A stretch of 64,000 bases of DNA, taken from the NCBI GenBank assembly GCA_937927915.1, contig CALGKB010000005.1, forward strand, positions 1 to 64,000, given 5' to 3'. The notes beneath the pieces were generated by a model. The model did not search any database. It had not been told where the DNA came from and saw nothing but the letters and a program-made list of their open reading frames with translations. Below are positions 53,073 through 64,000 of the stretch, in pieces. The translations under genes were made by a program, and so were the position numbers. This DNA comes from an uncultured Pseudanabaenaceae cyanobacterium (GTDB taxonomy: Bacteria; Cyanobacteriota; Cyanobacteriia; Pseudanabaenales; Pseudanabaenaceae). Numbering within the stretch: the first letter of the stretch is position 1; each line of letters begins with the position of its first letter.

Positions 53073-55940
53073 ATGGATGCCCAGTACAAGCCCAAGGTTC
53101 TGGTAGTTGACGATGAGGCTCTCAATCTCCAGCTAATTGAGCGGATACTCCACCTCCGCTACCAGGTTTTTACTGCCGACAGCGCCATCACTGCCCAGGC
53201 TATTTTAGAGCAAGAAGCAGAAATGGCTGTTGTCATCTCTGACCAGAATATGCCTCAGATGACAGGGACGGAATTTTTGACCCAGGTGGCGGAGTCAAAG
53301 CCCGATACTATCAGAATTTTGATGACAGCCCGTACTGATACGAAAGACCTCATCGAGGCAATCAACAACAGTCAGATTTTTAAGTTTATTCCCAAACCCT
53401 TTAAGCGGGAACATCTCCTCAACATTGTCGACCAGGCTGTGGAAACCCACCGTCTGCTGCGCGACCGTACCCGCAGTCTTAGGACTACCCTCGACCAAGT
53501 TGAAGCTCGCTACCAACGCCTGTTTGAAAATGCCCTGGAGGGGATATTTTTTGCCGATGCCCAAGGGGTGTTCCAGTTGATAAATCCCGTCATGGCGCAG
53601 ACCCTAGGCTACAGTAATCCTGCGGCTCTCCTAGAAAATTCTGCCTCTCTAGCACAGTTTTTCCTCTCCCCAGAGACATACCAAGCATTTCTCGTCCATC
53701 TCCAACAGGGGCAGGGGGTGTCTGATTTTGAAACGGAGTTCCGCCGCCGCGATGGGCAAAAGATTTGGGTATCTCTCACAGTCCGATCGGTCTGTAATGA
53801 GCAAGGGGAGCTGGAAAGTATAGAGGGCTTTGTGCAGGATATTACGCAGCGCAAGCGGGCAGAGGCGGGTATCCAGATGTTGCAGACAGTAGTCCTAGAG
53901 GCAGGCAGTGCTCCTGACCTCAATACTGCCCTTCGTGTGGTGTTACAGCATGTCTGCGAATACACGGGCTGGTGGATCGGGGAGGCGTGGCTACCCAGTC
54001 TCGATCGGCAAACCCTGCAATTTTCCACCGCTTGGTATACCCCCCACAGAAACCTGGAGGAGTTCCGCAAACTCAGCTATGACCTCATTTTTGCCGGCAG
54101 CGACAATCTCATCGCCCAGGTATGGCGCCAGGGGGCGCCGCAGTGGCTTTGGCAACTAGACAAGGTTTCGGTGCAAGTGTTACCCCGCCGCGATGCCGCT
54201 GTGCAACAGGGTATCAGGGGCTGTCTGGCACTGCCCATCCGATCGAAGCAAAATGTGGTGGCGGTTTTAGCCTTCTTTATGCCCCAGGTCATTGACCAGG
54301 ACAGTCGCCTAGTGGGGTTGATCAACACGATCGCGACACAGTTGGGGGCGATTTTTCAGCGCAAACGGGACGAGGCGGAGATTCTGCGCATGAACCAGGA
54401 GCTTGCCTTAGCACGGGACCAAGCCTTGGAAGCCAGCCGTGCCAAGAGTGCTTTTATGGCAACTATGAGCCATGAACTGCGTACGCCCCTAAATGCCATC
54501 ATTGGCTATAGTGAGATGCTGCAGGAGGATGCCCGCGATGACGGCAGGGAAGATATGGTGGCAGACCTACAGAAAATCCACAGTGCGGGTAAACAGCTCC
54601 TGGAACTGATCAATGATATTCTGGACATCTCCAAGATTGAAGCGGGCAAAATGGAGGTCTTCCCGGAGGAGTTTGCCATCCCTGACCTGATTCGCGAAGT
54701 TGTGGATGTTGTCCTGCCGGCGGTGCAAAAAAACCACAACGAGTTGCGGGTTGCCTGCGATGAAAGTATTGGCACTATGTACTCCGATATGGCAAAGGTG
54801 CGGCAGTGCCTGGTCAATCTCCTCAGTAACGCTGCCAAGTTCACCCACAATGGCATCATCTCCCTGGCAGTCGAGCGGCGGGAAGCCACCAATGGGGCAT
54901 GGGTGAGTTTCATTGTGCAGGACACGGGGATCGGGATGTCAGAGGAAACTATGAGCAAACTGTTTCGCCCCTTTACCCAAGCAGATAATTCCACAACTCG
55001 CAGGTACGGAGGGACGGGGCTAGGGCTAGCCATTACCAAGCGCTTTGCCCAGATGATGGGGGGGGACATCACAGTGGAAAGTGAACTCAATGTTGGCTCT
55101 ACCTTCCGTCTTTACCTACCCGCCTCTCTACAGAAAAAGGAGAAAAGAGTAGAAACACCCCCCCCTGTCAAGCTGGAAGACGACCAGCCCCAACCCCACC
55201 AACCAGTGGTACTGGTAATTGACGATGACCCCTACGTCCATGACCTCCTGAAGCGATTTCTCAATAAGCATGGCTTTGCCGTCAAAATGGCCTTTAACGG
55301 TCTGGATGGCATTCGCCTGGCGCGGGAGGTTATGCCCTCTGCCATTACCTTGGATGTGGTGATGCCGGGGATGGACGGCTGGAATGTGCTCGGTATCCTA
55401 AAAGCTGACCCCAAAACCTGCCATATCCCAGTGATTATGCTCACGATCGATGGGGCAAAGGAGAAGGGCTATGCCCTGGGGGTAAATGACTTTTTAACCA
55501 AACCCATCAATCGCAACCGCCTGTTGAGTGCCTTGCAGAAGAGCTGCGGCAGTGAAAGCCTGCAGAACCGACGGATTTTACTAGTAGAAGATGAACCTGA
55601 TGCCCGTCATGTCCTGCGGTGGATGCTGGAAAAGGAGAACTGTGTTGTCTGGGAGGCAGATAACGGTAAAACCGCCCTTGATAAAATTGCCCAAGCCACA
55701 CCTGATTTGATTTTGCTGGACTTGATGCTGCCGGAGATGGACGGGTTTGAATTTGTAGGAGCATTGCGCCAACGCTACCCCCAATGGCAGGTGCCGATTT
55801 TGGTGATTACAGCCATGACCCTCTCAACCAGCGATCGGGAAAGACTGAACGGGTCAGTGGAGAAAATCCTGCAGAAAGGGGCTTATAGTTTGGGAGAACT
55901 CCTGGAGGAGATTCACACCCTTTTGCCCCGTCATACCTAG
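53073..55940 (+). CDS. Hybrid histidine kinase with three receivers (REC-PAS-GAF-HisKA-HATPase-REC-REC)
   Basis: A 955-residue cytoplasmic signalling protein. An N-terminal receiver (about 5-125, Asp in [13 protein letters not shown]) is followed by PAS/PAC (about 140-265) and GAF (about 270-435). HisKA has the phospho-accepting His in [20 protein letters not shown] (455-520), and HATPase has [17 protein letters not shown] and [11 protein letters not shown]. Two C-terminal receivers carry Asp in [11 protein letters not shown] and [13 protein letters not shown]. The N-terminal receiver suggests it is itself controlled by a phosphorelay. It stands alone on the plus strand, divergent from ppa. 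Confidence 0.93.
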   Translation: MDAQYKPKVLVVDDEALNLQLIERILHLRYQVFTADSAITAQAILEQEAEMAVVISDQNMPQMTGTEFLTQVAESKPDTIRILMTARTDTKDLIEAINNSQIFKFIPKPFKREHLLNIVDQAVETHRLLRDRTRSLRTTLDQVEARYQRLFENALEGIFFADAQGVFQLINPVMAQTLGYSNPAALLENSASLAQFFLSPETYQAFLVHLQQGQGVSDFETEFRRRDGQKIWVSLTVRSVCNEQGELESIEGFVQDITQRKRAEAGIQMLQTVVLEAGSAPDLNTALRVVLQHVCEYTGWWIGEAWLPSLDRQTLQFSTAWYTPHRNLEEFRKLSYDLIFAGSDNLIAQVWRQGAPQWLWQLDKVSVQVLPRRDAAVQQGIRGCLALPIRSKQNVVAVLAFFMPQVIDQDSRLVGLINTIATQLGAIFQRKRDEAEILRMNQELALARDQALEASRAKSAFMATMSHELRTPLNAIIGYSEMLQEDARDDGREDMVADLQKIHSAGKQLLELINDILDISKIEAGKMEVFPEEFAIPDLIREVVDVVLPAVQKNHNELRVACDESIGTMYSDMAKVRQCLVNLLSNAAKFTHNGIISLAVERREATNGAWVSFIVQDTGIGMSEETMSKLFRPFTQADNSTTRRYGGTGLGLAITKRFAQMMGGDITVESELNVGSTFRLYLPASLQKKEKRVETPPPVKLEDDQPQPHQPVVLVIDDDPYVHDLLKRFLNKHGFAVKMAFNGLDGIRLAREVMPSAITLDVVMPGMDGWNVLGILKADPKTCHIPVIMLTIDGAKEKGYALGVNDFLTKPINRNRLLSALQKSCGSESLQNRRILLVEDEPDARHVLRWMLEKENCVVWEADNGKTALDKIAQATPDLILLDLMLPEMDGFEFVGALRQRYPQWQVPILVITAMTLSTSDRERLNGSVEKILQKGAYSLGELLEEIHTLLPRHT

Positions 55941-56173
55941 AAGACCTGTTCCACTTCCCCAATGTCGGGGATTTCTTCCCGCAGTTTGCGCTCAATGCCC
56001 ATACGCAGGGTCATAGTAGAACTAGGACAGGAACCACAGGCTCCCTGCAACCGCAAGCGCACTACAGGTCCATCAATTTCCACTAGTTCCACATTGCCGC
56101 CGTCCGCCAGGAGATAGGGGCGCATTGTATCTAAAACCTGCTCTACATTTTCTCGCGTCAATGCCAGTGCCAT
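55937..56173 (-). CDS. NifU C-terminal-domain iron-sulfur scaffold (Nfu)
   Basis: A 78-residue Nfu protein that carries or delivers [4Fe-4S] clusters, important for photosystem I in cyanobacteria. The domain reads [26 protein letters not shown] (in part) with the cluster-binding CxxC in [18 protein letters not shown] (C46 and C49). It is a free-standing Nfu of usual length, convergent with the hybrid kinase by a 4-base overlap. Confidence 0.95.
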   Translation of the reverse strand: MALALTRENVEQVLDTMRPYLLADGGNVELVEIDGPVVRLRLQGACGSCPSSTMTLRMGIERKLREEIPDIGEVEQVF

Positions 56174-56237
56174 AGACTACTACTCACAACTACTGTTAGG
56201 TATTCTAGCTCACACACCAAAGGACTTTAACACCGCC

Positions 56238-56891
56238 CTAGCCAATTCCTCTGCTTACCCCCGCCTGTCCCTGCCCGTAGAGGGAAGTCATAATAGCAGC
56301 AAAGATCAGGGCCTGGTCGTGGAGGGTAGTGATTGCTGCTGCCGAAAGGTGCTGTAGCATCTGGCTATCCAGCACAAATTTATGGACATCGTTAAGAAGT
56401 TGATTACTCTGAGCTTCCGAGAGTTCTGTCTTATTGACAGTCATCACCGCTGACCCAATGAGGAGGGACAGGGCATAGGTTAAATTGTTGGGGCGAAAAT
56501 TTTTGTCCTTGTAAATTTCCTGCAATACCTCCTGCCCATACCTTTGCCAAGCAGTGCGTTCCGCCGGGGTCTGTCCCAGTTGGGCAAATTGCTGGGGTAG
56601 GGGAGTGCTGCGCACAGGGCGAAAATCCGTTTGGGAGAAGGGGGCAACAGTGGTGCGTTTTTTGGGGGCAGCATGCCGTTGCCAGCCCTCTAGGGGGACA
56701 TTTAAGCCTAGGAGGTGATTTTGTTGCGCCTGGGAGAGGATAAAGCTAGCGTTTGCCAGCCACATCGTACTGTATTCCATGCTAGGAGAGAGGTAGTTGC
56801 TGTATTGGGCAAGGACAGAGGGAACACCGCTGAGCCAGCCCCCCATTGCCAGGAGTAGACCCCAGAACCAACTGCCACATTTGAGCAACAT
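56238..56891 (-). CDS. Secreted protein, DUF6683-like
   Basis: A 217-residue protein with a clear signal peptide (WFWGLLLAMGGWLSGVPSVLAQ). The mature part has a Pro/Lys-rich section and a helical C-terminal region (NNLTYALSLLIGSAVMTVN, LSEAQSNQLLNDVHKFVLD) that resembles DUF6683. That identification is tentative, and the function is unknown. It lies 17 bases downstream of gap2 on the same strand, so it may be read from the same transcript. Confidence 0.62.
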   Translation of the reverse strand: MLLKCGSWFWGLLLAMGGWLSGVPSVLAQYSNYLSPSMEYSTMWLANASFILSQAQQNHLLGLNVPLEGWQRHAAPKKRTTVAPFSQTDFRPVRSTPLPQQFAQLGQTPAERTAWQRYGQEVLQEIYKDKNFRPNNLTYALSLLIGSAVMTVNKTELSEAQSNQLLNDVHKFVLDSQMLQHLSAAAITTLHDQALIFAAIMTSLYGQGQAGVSRGIG

Positions 56892-56908
56892 ACCTCTTCC
56901 CTCCTAAT

Positions 56909-57940
<1,032 letters not shown>

Positions 57941-57998
57941 CTAAAATTGTTAAATTGATCTTAAGCTTATGATACAGAAAAAAAGTACTAATACTGCA

Positions 57999-60275
57999 TC
58001 ACTTTTCCCGCGCTACCAGGGGGTACTTGGAGTCGGGGATGGCAGAGCCAGTGGGGTCAATTTTCTTCGCCAGTTCGGGGTATTTGATCCGCCCGTGATT
58101 GCGCTGCTGCCACACAGTGATAAATACGGGGGCAAGGGTCTCTAGGTCCTGCCAGGTCAAACCGGAATGCTCTAGCTGTCCGTCATCCCAGCGGGCTTGA
58201 AAGATGCGCATTACCATCTCCTGCGCCTTTTCCAGGGTTGTGTCTGTGCCCAGGGACCGCAGGGCAGCTTCACAGGCATCCGCCAACATGACAATCCCCG
58301 TCTCCCGACTCTGGGGCGTAGGTCCGTCGTAGCGAAAATCCGCTTCCTGTACTTCGGGATCGATCGCCTTTGCTTTGTGATAAAAGTAGGAGATAACGAT
58401 CGTGCCCTGGTGTTCGGGAATAAATGCCTGCAGAATTTCGGGTAGACGGTACTTCTGTGCCAGTTTTAGCCCCCCGGTGACGTGTTCCTTGATGATGGCA
58501 GCGCTACGCCAGGGGTCATTGAGGCGATCGTGGGGATTGCTACCGCCCATCTGGTTTTCGATGAAAAATTCTGGGTGCAGGGTTTTGCCAATGTCGTGGT
58601 AGAGGGTGCCTGTGCGCACCAAATTGGTATCAGCTCCCAATGCCCTTGCCCCTGCTTCCGCTAGATTCGTCACAAACAAGGTATGTTGGAAGGTGCCAGG
58701 AGCCTCGTTCACCAGGCGACGCAGGAGAGGACGATCGAGGTTAGCCAACTCTGCCAAACGAATGGGAGTGAGGGTATAGGCAATCTGTTCTAGGTAGGGA
58801 ATCGCCCCCAGGGCAATAATAGAACTGACGACCCCACCGCCGGCAAATTGCAAGGCTGTGATGAGCAGGGAAACAGACACTGCCCCACCCCCTCCCATCG
58901 CCAACAGAAAATAAATTCCTCCCTGCACTGCCCCCACCACCAAACCCATAAGTGCCAAATGGGAACGGGTTTGCGGACGATCGGTAATCATGCCTGCCAC
59001 CAGACCCCCCACCACTAGGGGCAGATAGCTGACCCAATTGCCCGTCAAACTGGCTAGTACCGGTAGGCAAACTAGCAGGGTGGTTCCCGTTGCCAAGCGG
59101 GCGCCGTAGAAGCTACCGAGGATGAAACCCAGACCCGCCAGGGGCACAAACATAAAGTAGGCACTGGGAATCAACACCGTAGAGACTGTCACCCCCAGGG
59201 TAGTGAGGGCAATGACTGCCAAATCTCGATTCTTGCTAGTACGAGGCTTGTAAAACAGCCAGGTAAAAACCACCAACCCCATCCCCACCAACACACTCAC
59301 AGTCAGAATGCGCCCCCAGTTGGGACGGCGACGGGTCAAGCCCAGTTGGTCTAAAAGGATGAAGTCCCGGCTGGTAATTGTCTGCCCCGCCAAGATGAGA
59401 AGCTGCCCCTTCTTCAAGGTAACTAGTTGGGGAGGCACCGCTTCGGCAGCTTTAATCTCCTCCTCGCGCATCGCATTGTAGTCAGGCACCAAATTTGGTT
59501 TACCCACTTCCTGCAGCAGAGCCAAAATTACCCGCCGCCGATCGGGGGTACTAGGCAAGAGCTTGAGGGACTGCAAGCGTCGTTGGAACAACTCTGGGGG
59601 AATGCCAGGGGGAATACCTTCACTCAAAAGCTGTTCGAGGGATTCCCGCAGGATATATTTATCTAACTCCCATTCCACATCGGTTAGGTTCAACCAGGCA
59701 GGAGTATACCAACCCTCCTCTAGTGCCGCCACTGCCTGTTGGTAGGAGCGCCTAGCTTCCACCAGTATCTGCCATTTCTGCGGGGATCGCTGTTGCAGTT
59801 CCTGCAATTTACGGTAGAGGGGAGGATGGGGACTAGCTTTGCCCAGGAGGCTTTGCCAGGTTTCTTCACTCATCTGCCGCAATAGTTTTTGCTGTTCCAA
59901 AGACAAGTCCTCTAGGGGTAGATAGGGCATTCTCCCCGCCTTCTGTCGCAGTAAGTCCCCCTGCAGAATTAGCTGCTCTAACTTCTGCCTTGCCCGCAGA
60001 TTGGCATCTTCATCTACCTTGTAAATGGGTAAGACTTCTTGTTGTGCTTTCTGGCGTGCTGTGTGGGTGGCTTCCGGGTCCTCGATCGTTATATCCTTGG
60101 GCACACGAATACTTTCTTGGACTACCATTCCCACTTTTAGAGTCGGCTCCCAGAAGAAGCGGGCACTCAGGGTCAGACTCAGTCCCAGAAAGGTGAACCC
60201 CAACAATCCTTGGCGAAACCACACACAGGAATTAGCACATAGCCAACTTTGCAGGTGTTTGTACAATTTGCCCAT
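57999..60275 (-). CDS. 7TM-HD domain phosphohydrolase (PgpH-like)
   Basis: A 758-residue membrane protein. It has an N-terminal helix, a large extracytoplasmic 7TMR-HDED domain (about 45-300), seven membrane helices (about 315-520) and a cytoplasmic HD domain. Metal-binding residues are in GTLYHDIGKTLHPEFFIENQ, IIKEHVTGGLKLAQKY and PEHQGTIVISYFYHKA, and there is a C-terminal ADACEAALRSL. In Listeria and others PgpH degrades c-di-AMP; that role here is inference from the family. The ATG lies about 10 bases after the 3' end of rnpB on the same strand. Confidence 0.9.
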   Translation of the reverse strand: MGKLYKHLQSWLCANSCVWFRQGLLGFTFLGLSLTLSARFFWEPTLKVGMVVQESIRVPKDITIEDPEATHTARQKAQQEVLPIYKVDEDANLRARQKLEQLILQGDLLRQKAGRMPYLPLEDLSLEQQKLLRQMSEETWQSLLGKASPHPPLYRKLQELQQRSPQKWQILVEARRSYQQAVAALEEGWYTPAWLNLTDVEWELDKYILRESLEQLLSEGIPPGIPPELFQRRLQSLKLLPSTPDRRRVILALLQEVGKPNLVPDYNAMREEEIKAAEAVPPQLVTLKKGQLLILAGQTITSRDFILLDQLGLTRRRPNWGRILTVSVLVGMGLVVFTWLFYKPRTSKNRDLAVIALTTLGVTVSTVLIPSAYFMFVPLAGLGFILGSFYGARLATGTTLLVCLPVLASLTGNWVSYLPLVVGGLVAGMITDRPQTRSHLALMGLVVGAVQGGIYFLLAMGGGGAVSVSLLITALQFAGGGVVSSIIALGAIPYLEQIAYTLTPIRLAELANLDRPLLRRLVNEAPGTFQHTLFVTNLAEAGARALGADTNLVRTGTLYHDIGKTLHPEFFIENQMGGSNPHDRLNDPWRSAAIIKEHVTGGLKLAQKYRLPEILQAFIPEHQGTIVISYFYHKAKAIDPEVQEADFRYDGPTPQSRETGIVMLADACEAALRSLGTDTTLEKAQEMVMRIFQARWDDGQLEHSGLTWQDLETLAPVFITVWQQRNHGRIKYPELAKKIDPTGSAIPDSKYPLVAREK

Positions 60276-60285
60276 AGGTAAAGAT

Positions 60286-60673
60286 TAGGAGCGGGTCGTA
60301 AGCCGGGTTCTGTTACATCATAGCTGCTATGATGCGGCGATTATCTATCTGGGAGGGCTGTTACCAACCCCCTCAAGCGGCACACACCACTATTTTAGTG
60401 GTAACGGTAATTGACCCAAGCAGACCACAGTCAATCACCTCTCGCCTTGCTTCCGTCTGGGGTTTACCGAGCCAGTACCTCACGATACTGCTGGTGCGCT
60501 CTTACCGCACCTTTGCACCCTTACCAAAATAGGAATGTTCCCTATTCGGCGGTATGTTTCTGTGGCACTATCCTCACGCTCACGCGCACTGGGTGTTACC
60601 CAGCAGACTGGTCTGGTGGAAGCCCGGACTTTCCTCAGAAGTTACCTTCCGCAATCGCCTCCCCCGCTCCTAA
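60286..60673 (-). ncRNA. rnpB: RNase P RNA (type A)
   Basis: The minus strand carries the hallmark RNase P RNA sequences. Near the 5' end is GAGGAAAGTCCGGGC (complement at about 60622-60637), and near the 3' end the CAGAACCCGGCTTACGA segment (complement at about 60294-60310). The outer ends pair as the P1 helix: TTAGGAGCGGG at 60285-60295 with CCCGCTCCTAA at 60663-60673 on the plus strand. Length is about 388 nt, typical for cyanobacteria. Exact ends are inferred from P1. Confidence 0.93.
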
Positions 60674-60699
60674 TCCCTTTCTATTGTAAAAGACAGTAG

Positions 60700-62123
<1,424 letters not shown>

Positions 62124-62195
62124 TCTATAGTGGAAAGTGTTAAATTATTCTAAAATTAGGGTAGCCTACGTCCACTTTCAGTTAGGAGAAATTTT

Positions 62196-63278
62196 ATGGC
62201 TCTTGTCCCTTTACGTCTCCTGTTAGACCACGCGGCGGAGAACAACTACGGTCTTCCTGCCTTTAATGTCAACAATATGGAGCAAATTCAGGCCATCATG
62301 CAGGCAGCCCACGAGACCGATAGCCCTGTAATTCTGCAAGCTTCTCGCGGTGCCCGTAAGTACGCAGGGGAAAACTTTTTAAGACATTTGATCTTGGCAG
62401 CGGTGGAAACCTACCCCCATATTCCCATCGCTATGCACCAGGACCATGGTAACGAACCTGCCACCTGCTACTCCGCCATTAGACATGGGTTTACCAGTGT
62501 GATGATGGATGGCTCCCTGGAAGCTGATGCGAAGACTCCTGCTAGCTACGAGTACAATGTCAATGTCACCCGCACGGTAGTAGAAGTTGCCCATGCTGTG
62601 GGCGTGAGCGTGGAAGGGGAACTGGGCTGCCTTGGTTCTCTGGAAACTGGTATGGGGGACAAGGAGGACGGTCATGGTGCGGAAGGCAAACTCTCCCACG
62701 ATCAACTGCTCACTGACCCCGACCAAGCGGTAGATTTCGTGGAACAAACGGGGGTAGATGCCCTGGCAGTAGCGATCGGAACTAGTCACGGTGCCTACAA
62801 GTTCTCTCGCAAGCCCACGGGGGAAATCCTGGCGATGGATCGAATTGCGGAAATTCACCGCCGTCTGCCCAACACTCACCTGGTTATGCACGGCTCTTCC
62901 TCTGTCCCTGAAGATTTAATTGCTCTCATTAACCAGTACGGTGGTAAGATTCCTGAGACCTACGGTGTGCCCATTGAGGAAATTCAGCGTGGTATTCAGC
63001 ACGGGGTGCGCAAGGTCAATATCGATACGGATAACCGTCTGGCAATTACCGCCGCTGTACGGGAGGCTCTGGCAAAAGCACCAGAGGAGTTTGACCCCCG
63101 CCACTTCCTGAAGCCCTCTATCAAGTATATGCAAAAGGTCTGTGCTGACCGCTATGTGGCTTTTGGGGCTGCCGGCAATGCTAGCAAGATCAAGCAAATC
63201 GGTCTGGATGAGTTCGCTACTCGCTACGCCAAGGGTGTCTATCCTGCGCCCAAACCCAAGGTAGTGGTAATGGCATAG
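62196..63278 (+). CDS. fba: Fructose-bisphosphate aldolase, class II
   Basis: Zinc-dependent aldolase of the Calvin cycle and gluconeogenesis, also acting on sedoheptulose-bisphosphate in cyanobacteria; 360 residues. Opening [20 protein letters not shown] (20 residues), the metal-binding [36 protein letters not shown] and [14 protein letters not shown]. It has an excellent TTAGGAGA ribosome site. A hairpin lies just downstream at about 63290-63312. Confidence 0.96.
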   Translation: MALVPLRLLLDHAAENNYGLPAFNVNNMEQIQAIMQAAHETDSPVILQASRGARKYAGENFLRHLILAAVETYPHIPIAMHQDHGNEPATCYSAIRHGFTSVMMDGSLEADAKTPASYEYNVNVTRTVVEVAHAVGVSVEGELGCLGSLETGMGDKEDGHGAEGKLSHDQLLTDPDQAVDFVEQTGVDALAVAIGTSHGAYKFSRKPTGEILAMDRIAEIHRRLPNTHLVMHGSSSVPEDLIALINQYGGKIPETYGVPIEEIQRGIQHGVRKVNIDTDNRLAITAAVREALAKAPEEFDPRHFLKPSIKYMQKVCADRYVAFGAAGNASKIKQIGLDEFATRYAKGVYPAPKPKVVVMA

Positions 63279-63289
63279 TTGTCCACAAG

Positions 63290-63314
63290 AGAGGGACCCG
63301 ATCGGGTCCTCTTT
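63290..63314. terminator. Hairpin terminator between fba and apcD
   Basis: AGAGG-GACCCG and CGGGTC-CTCT pair around a GGACCCGATCGGGTCC palindrome (63294-63309), followed by TTT on the plus strand. The two convergent genes end on either side, so it may terminate in both directions. The loop core is the CGATCG hexamer. Confidence 0.7.
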
Positions 63315-63319
63315 CCCTC

Positions 63320-63805
63320 TTACAGCATTGCTTGAATGACGTAGTCAAAGTAGGGTTCGGCTAGGAGGGCATCCTCTGCAGGCAAAAGAACAAGGGCGGC
63401 AGCCTTTAAGCACCGTATAGCATCTGCCATTCCCACCAGGGGCACGTTGAGGTTGTTGTACATCTCCCGCACACCGATAATGCCGATGTCTTCGATGGGC
63501 TTTTTGTCCCCCGCCAGAATACCGTAGGTGATCAGACGCAGATACCAGCCAAAGTCGCGGATACACTGGGCACGCTGCCTAGCGCCAGCAGCATTTCCCC
63601 CAGGGGCAATATATTCGGGGTGAATCTTCCACAGTTCTTCCGTTGCTTTTTTGACAATCTTTTCTTCGTTTTCTGTTAATACACTGACCACCCGTACCCG
63701 CTGTGCCCCCGTCTGGAGATAGTCCTTAATCGTTTGCAGCTCGTCTAGGGTGGGATAGCGCAGCTCATCGTCTGCCTGTAATATAACTTGAGTAATAACG
63801 CTCAT
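63320..63805 (-). CDS. apcD: Allophycocyanin alpha-B subunit (terminal emitter)
   Basis: ApcD is a red-shifted terminal emitter in the basal cylinders of the phycobilisome core and favours energy transfer to photosystem I. The 161-residue protein binds phycocyanobilin at Cys81 ([20 protein letters not shown]). ApcD traits rather than ApcA are visible in its N-terminus ([20 protein letters not shown]) and its C-terminus ([14 protein letters not shown]). It is a single gene, divergent from a response regulator. Confidence 0.96.
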   Translation of the reverse strand: MSVITQVILQADDELRYPTLDELQTIKDYLQTGAQRVRVVSVLTENEEKIVKKATEELWKIHPEYIAPGGNAAGARQRAQCIRDFGWYLRLITYGILAGDKKPIEDIGIIGVREMYNNLNVPLVGMADAIRCLKAAALVLLPAEDALLAEPYFDYVIQAML

Positions 63806-63936
63806 ATAATATAACGGTTAAAAACACTACCCCTCCTAGTTTACTCCCCTCCCCCCCATTTGCCAAATAATACGCTAGAGAGAAGCCAGCCCCTCCTCTG
63901 TGTGGCAAAATACATGAGATTCTTAATTATAGCCCA
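63806..63936. promoter_or_regulatory. Divergent promoter region apcD / response regulator
   Basis: The 131 bases between the divergent starts contain an inverted repeat, ATTTGCCA near 63857 with TGGCAAAAT near 63902, and AT-rich TATAT stretches next to apcD. No standard factor-binding site was recognised. Confidence 0.35.
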
Positions 63937-64000
63937 ATGGAACGCCCCGATCGCTTATTGGTAGTCGATGATGTCAGTGACAATATCCACCTAGTCCGTG
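63937..64000 (+). CDS. Response regulator, N-terminal fragment (continues past window)
   Basis: Only 21 codons are in the window: MERPDRLLVVDDVSDNIHLVR. The VVDDVSDNIHLVR segment is a receiver-domain opening (acidic pair for metal binding, then the first helix), of the kind found at the start of response regulators or hybrid kinases. The rest is outside. Confidence 0.7.
   Translation, partial: MERPDRLLVVDDVSDNIHLVR

Noticed and set aside
53609-54070. 153-residue minus-strand reading frame
   Set aside because: It is antisense to the PAS/GAF part of the second hybrid kinase.

Overview
The window is cyanobacterial chromosome. It carries photosystem I genes (psaL, psaI), two minor allophycocyanins (apcF, apcD), a CyanoP/PsbP lipoprotein, ndhF, a GUN4-domain protein, a CruA-type lycopene cyclase, glycogen genes (glgX, glgA) and Calvin-cycle genes (gap2, rpe, fba). 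The hexamer CGATCG, the core of the cyanobacterial HIP1 repeat, is scattered throughout genes and spacers. I cannot name the species from sequence alone.

Layout. 1-5.2 kb (mostly minus): two tandem Uma2 nucleases, murQ, a small YkvA-like protein and a large secreted-type CHAT protease. 5.5-9.2 kb: an unknown membrane protein, thrB, a DUF1614 membrane protein and a stress-type glycine-zipper protein. 9.3-12.9 kb: a transposase remnant, a DegT aminotransferase and glgX. 12.9-18.6 kb: FIST sensor, apcF, thpR, a PilP/GspC-like protein, nadK, prmA and a DUF4346 protein. 18.6-28.0 kb (all minus): a 1261-residue hybrid kinase, corA, gatC, then an NfeD-slipin-histidine kinase-GT39 run. 28.2-31.0 kb: psaL-psaI, tRNA-Thr(CGT), murA. 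31.1-35.6 kb (plus): GUN4, rfbA, a zinc-ribbon-like protein, FHA, a response regulator and ccs1. 35.6-45.3 kb: xth, gldA-like, rpe, a HerA-type ATPase, a type-B L36, a STAS/RsbU pair, cyanoP, nth and glgA. 45.3-50 kb: cruA, then a scar with an Rpn-family nuclease, a truncated second copy of it, a decayed IS4-type element with recognisable 11-bp ends, and an unidentified pseudogene. 50-64 kb: ndhF, ppa, a three-receiver hybrid kinase, nfu, gap2, a PgpH-type HD phosphodiesterase, rnpB, tgt, lapA-like, fba, apcD and the start of a response regulator.

How the parts relate. Most genes are housekeeping or photosynthetic and tightly packed, with 1-17 base overlaps and stop/start coupling. Central carbon metabolism (gap2, fba, rpe, glgA, glgX), light harvesting (apcF, apcD, psaL/I) and signalling (two large hybrid kinases, a RsbU/STAS switch, FHA and receiver proteins) are spread out rather than clustered. 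Accessory DNA lies at the left edge (Uma2 duplication), at 9.3 kb and at 47.3-50 kb.

I found no CRISPR array, prophage, toxin-antitoxin pair or recognisable defence island. No clearly new multi-gene system is evident. The best candidates for follow-up are the exported CHAT protease, the solitary HerA-like ATPase with a variant P-loop, and the two nuclease-gene duplications with the IS scar.
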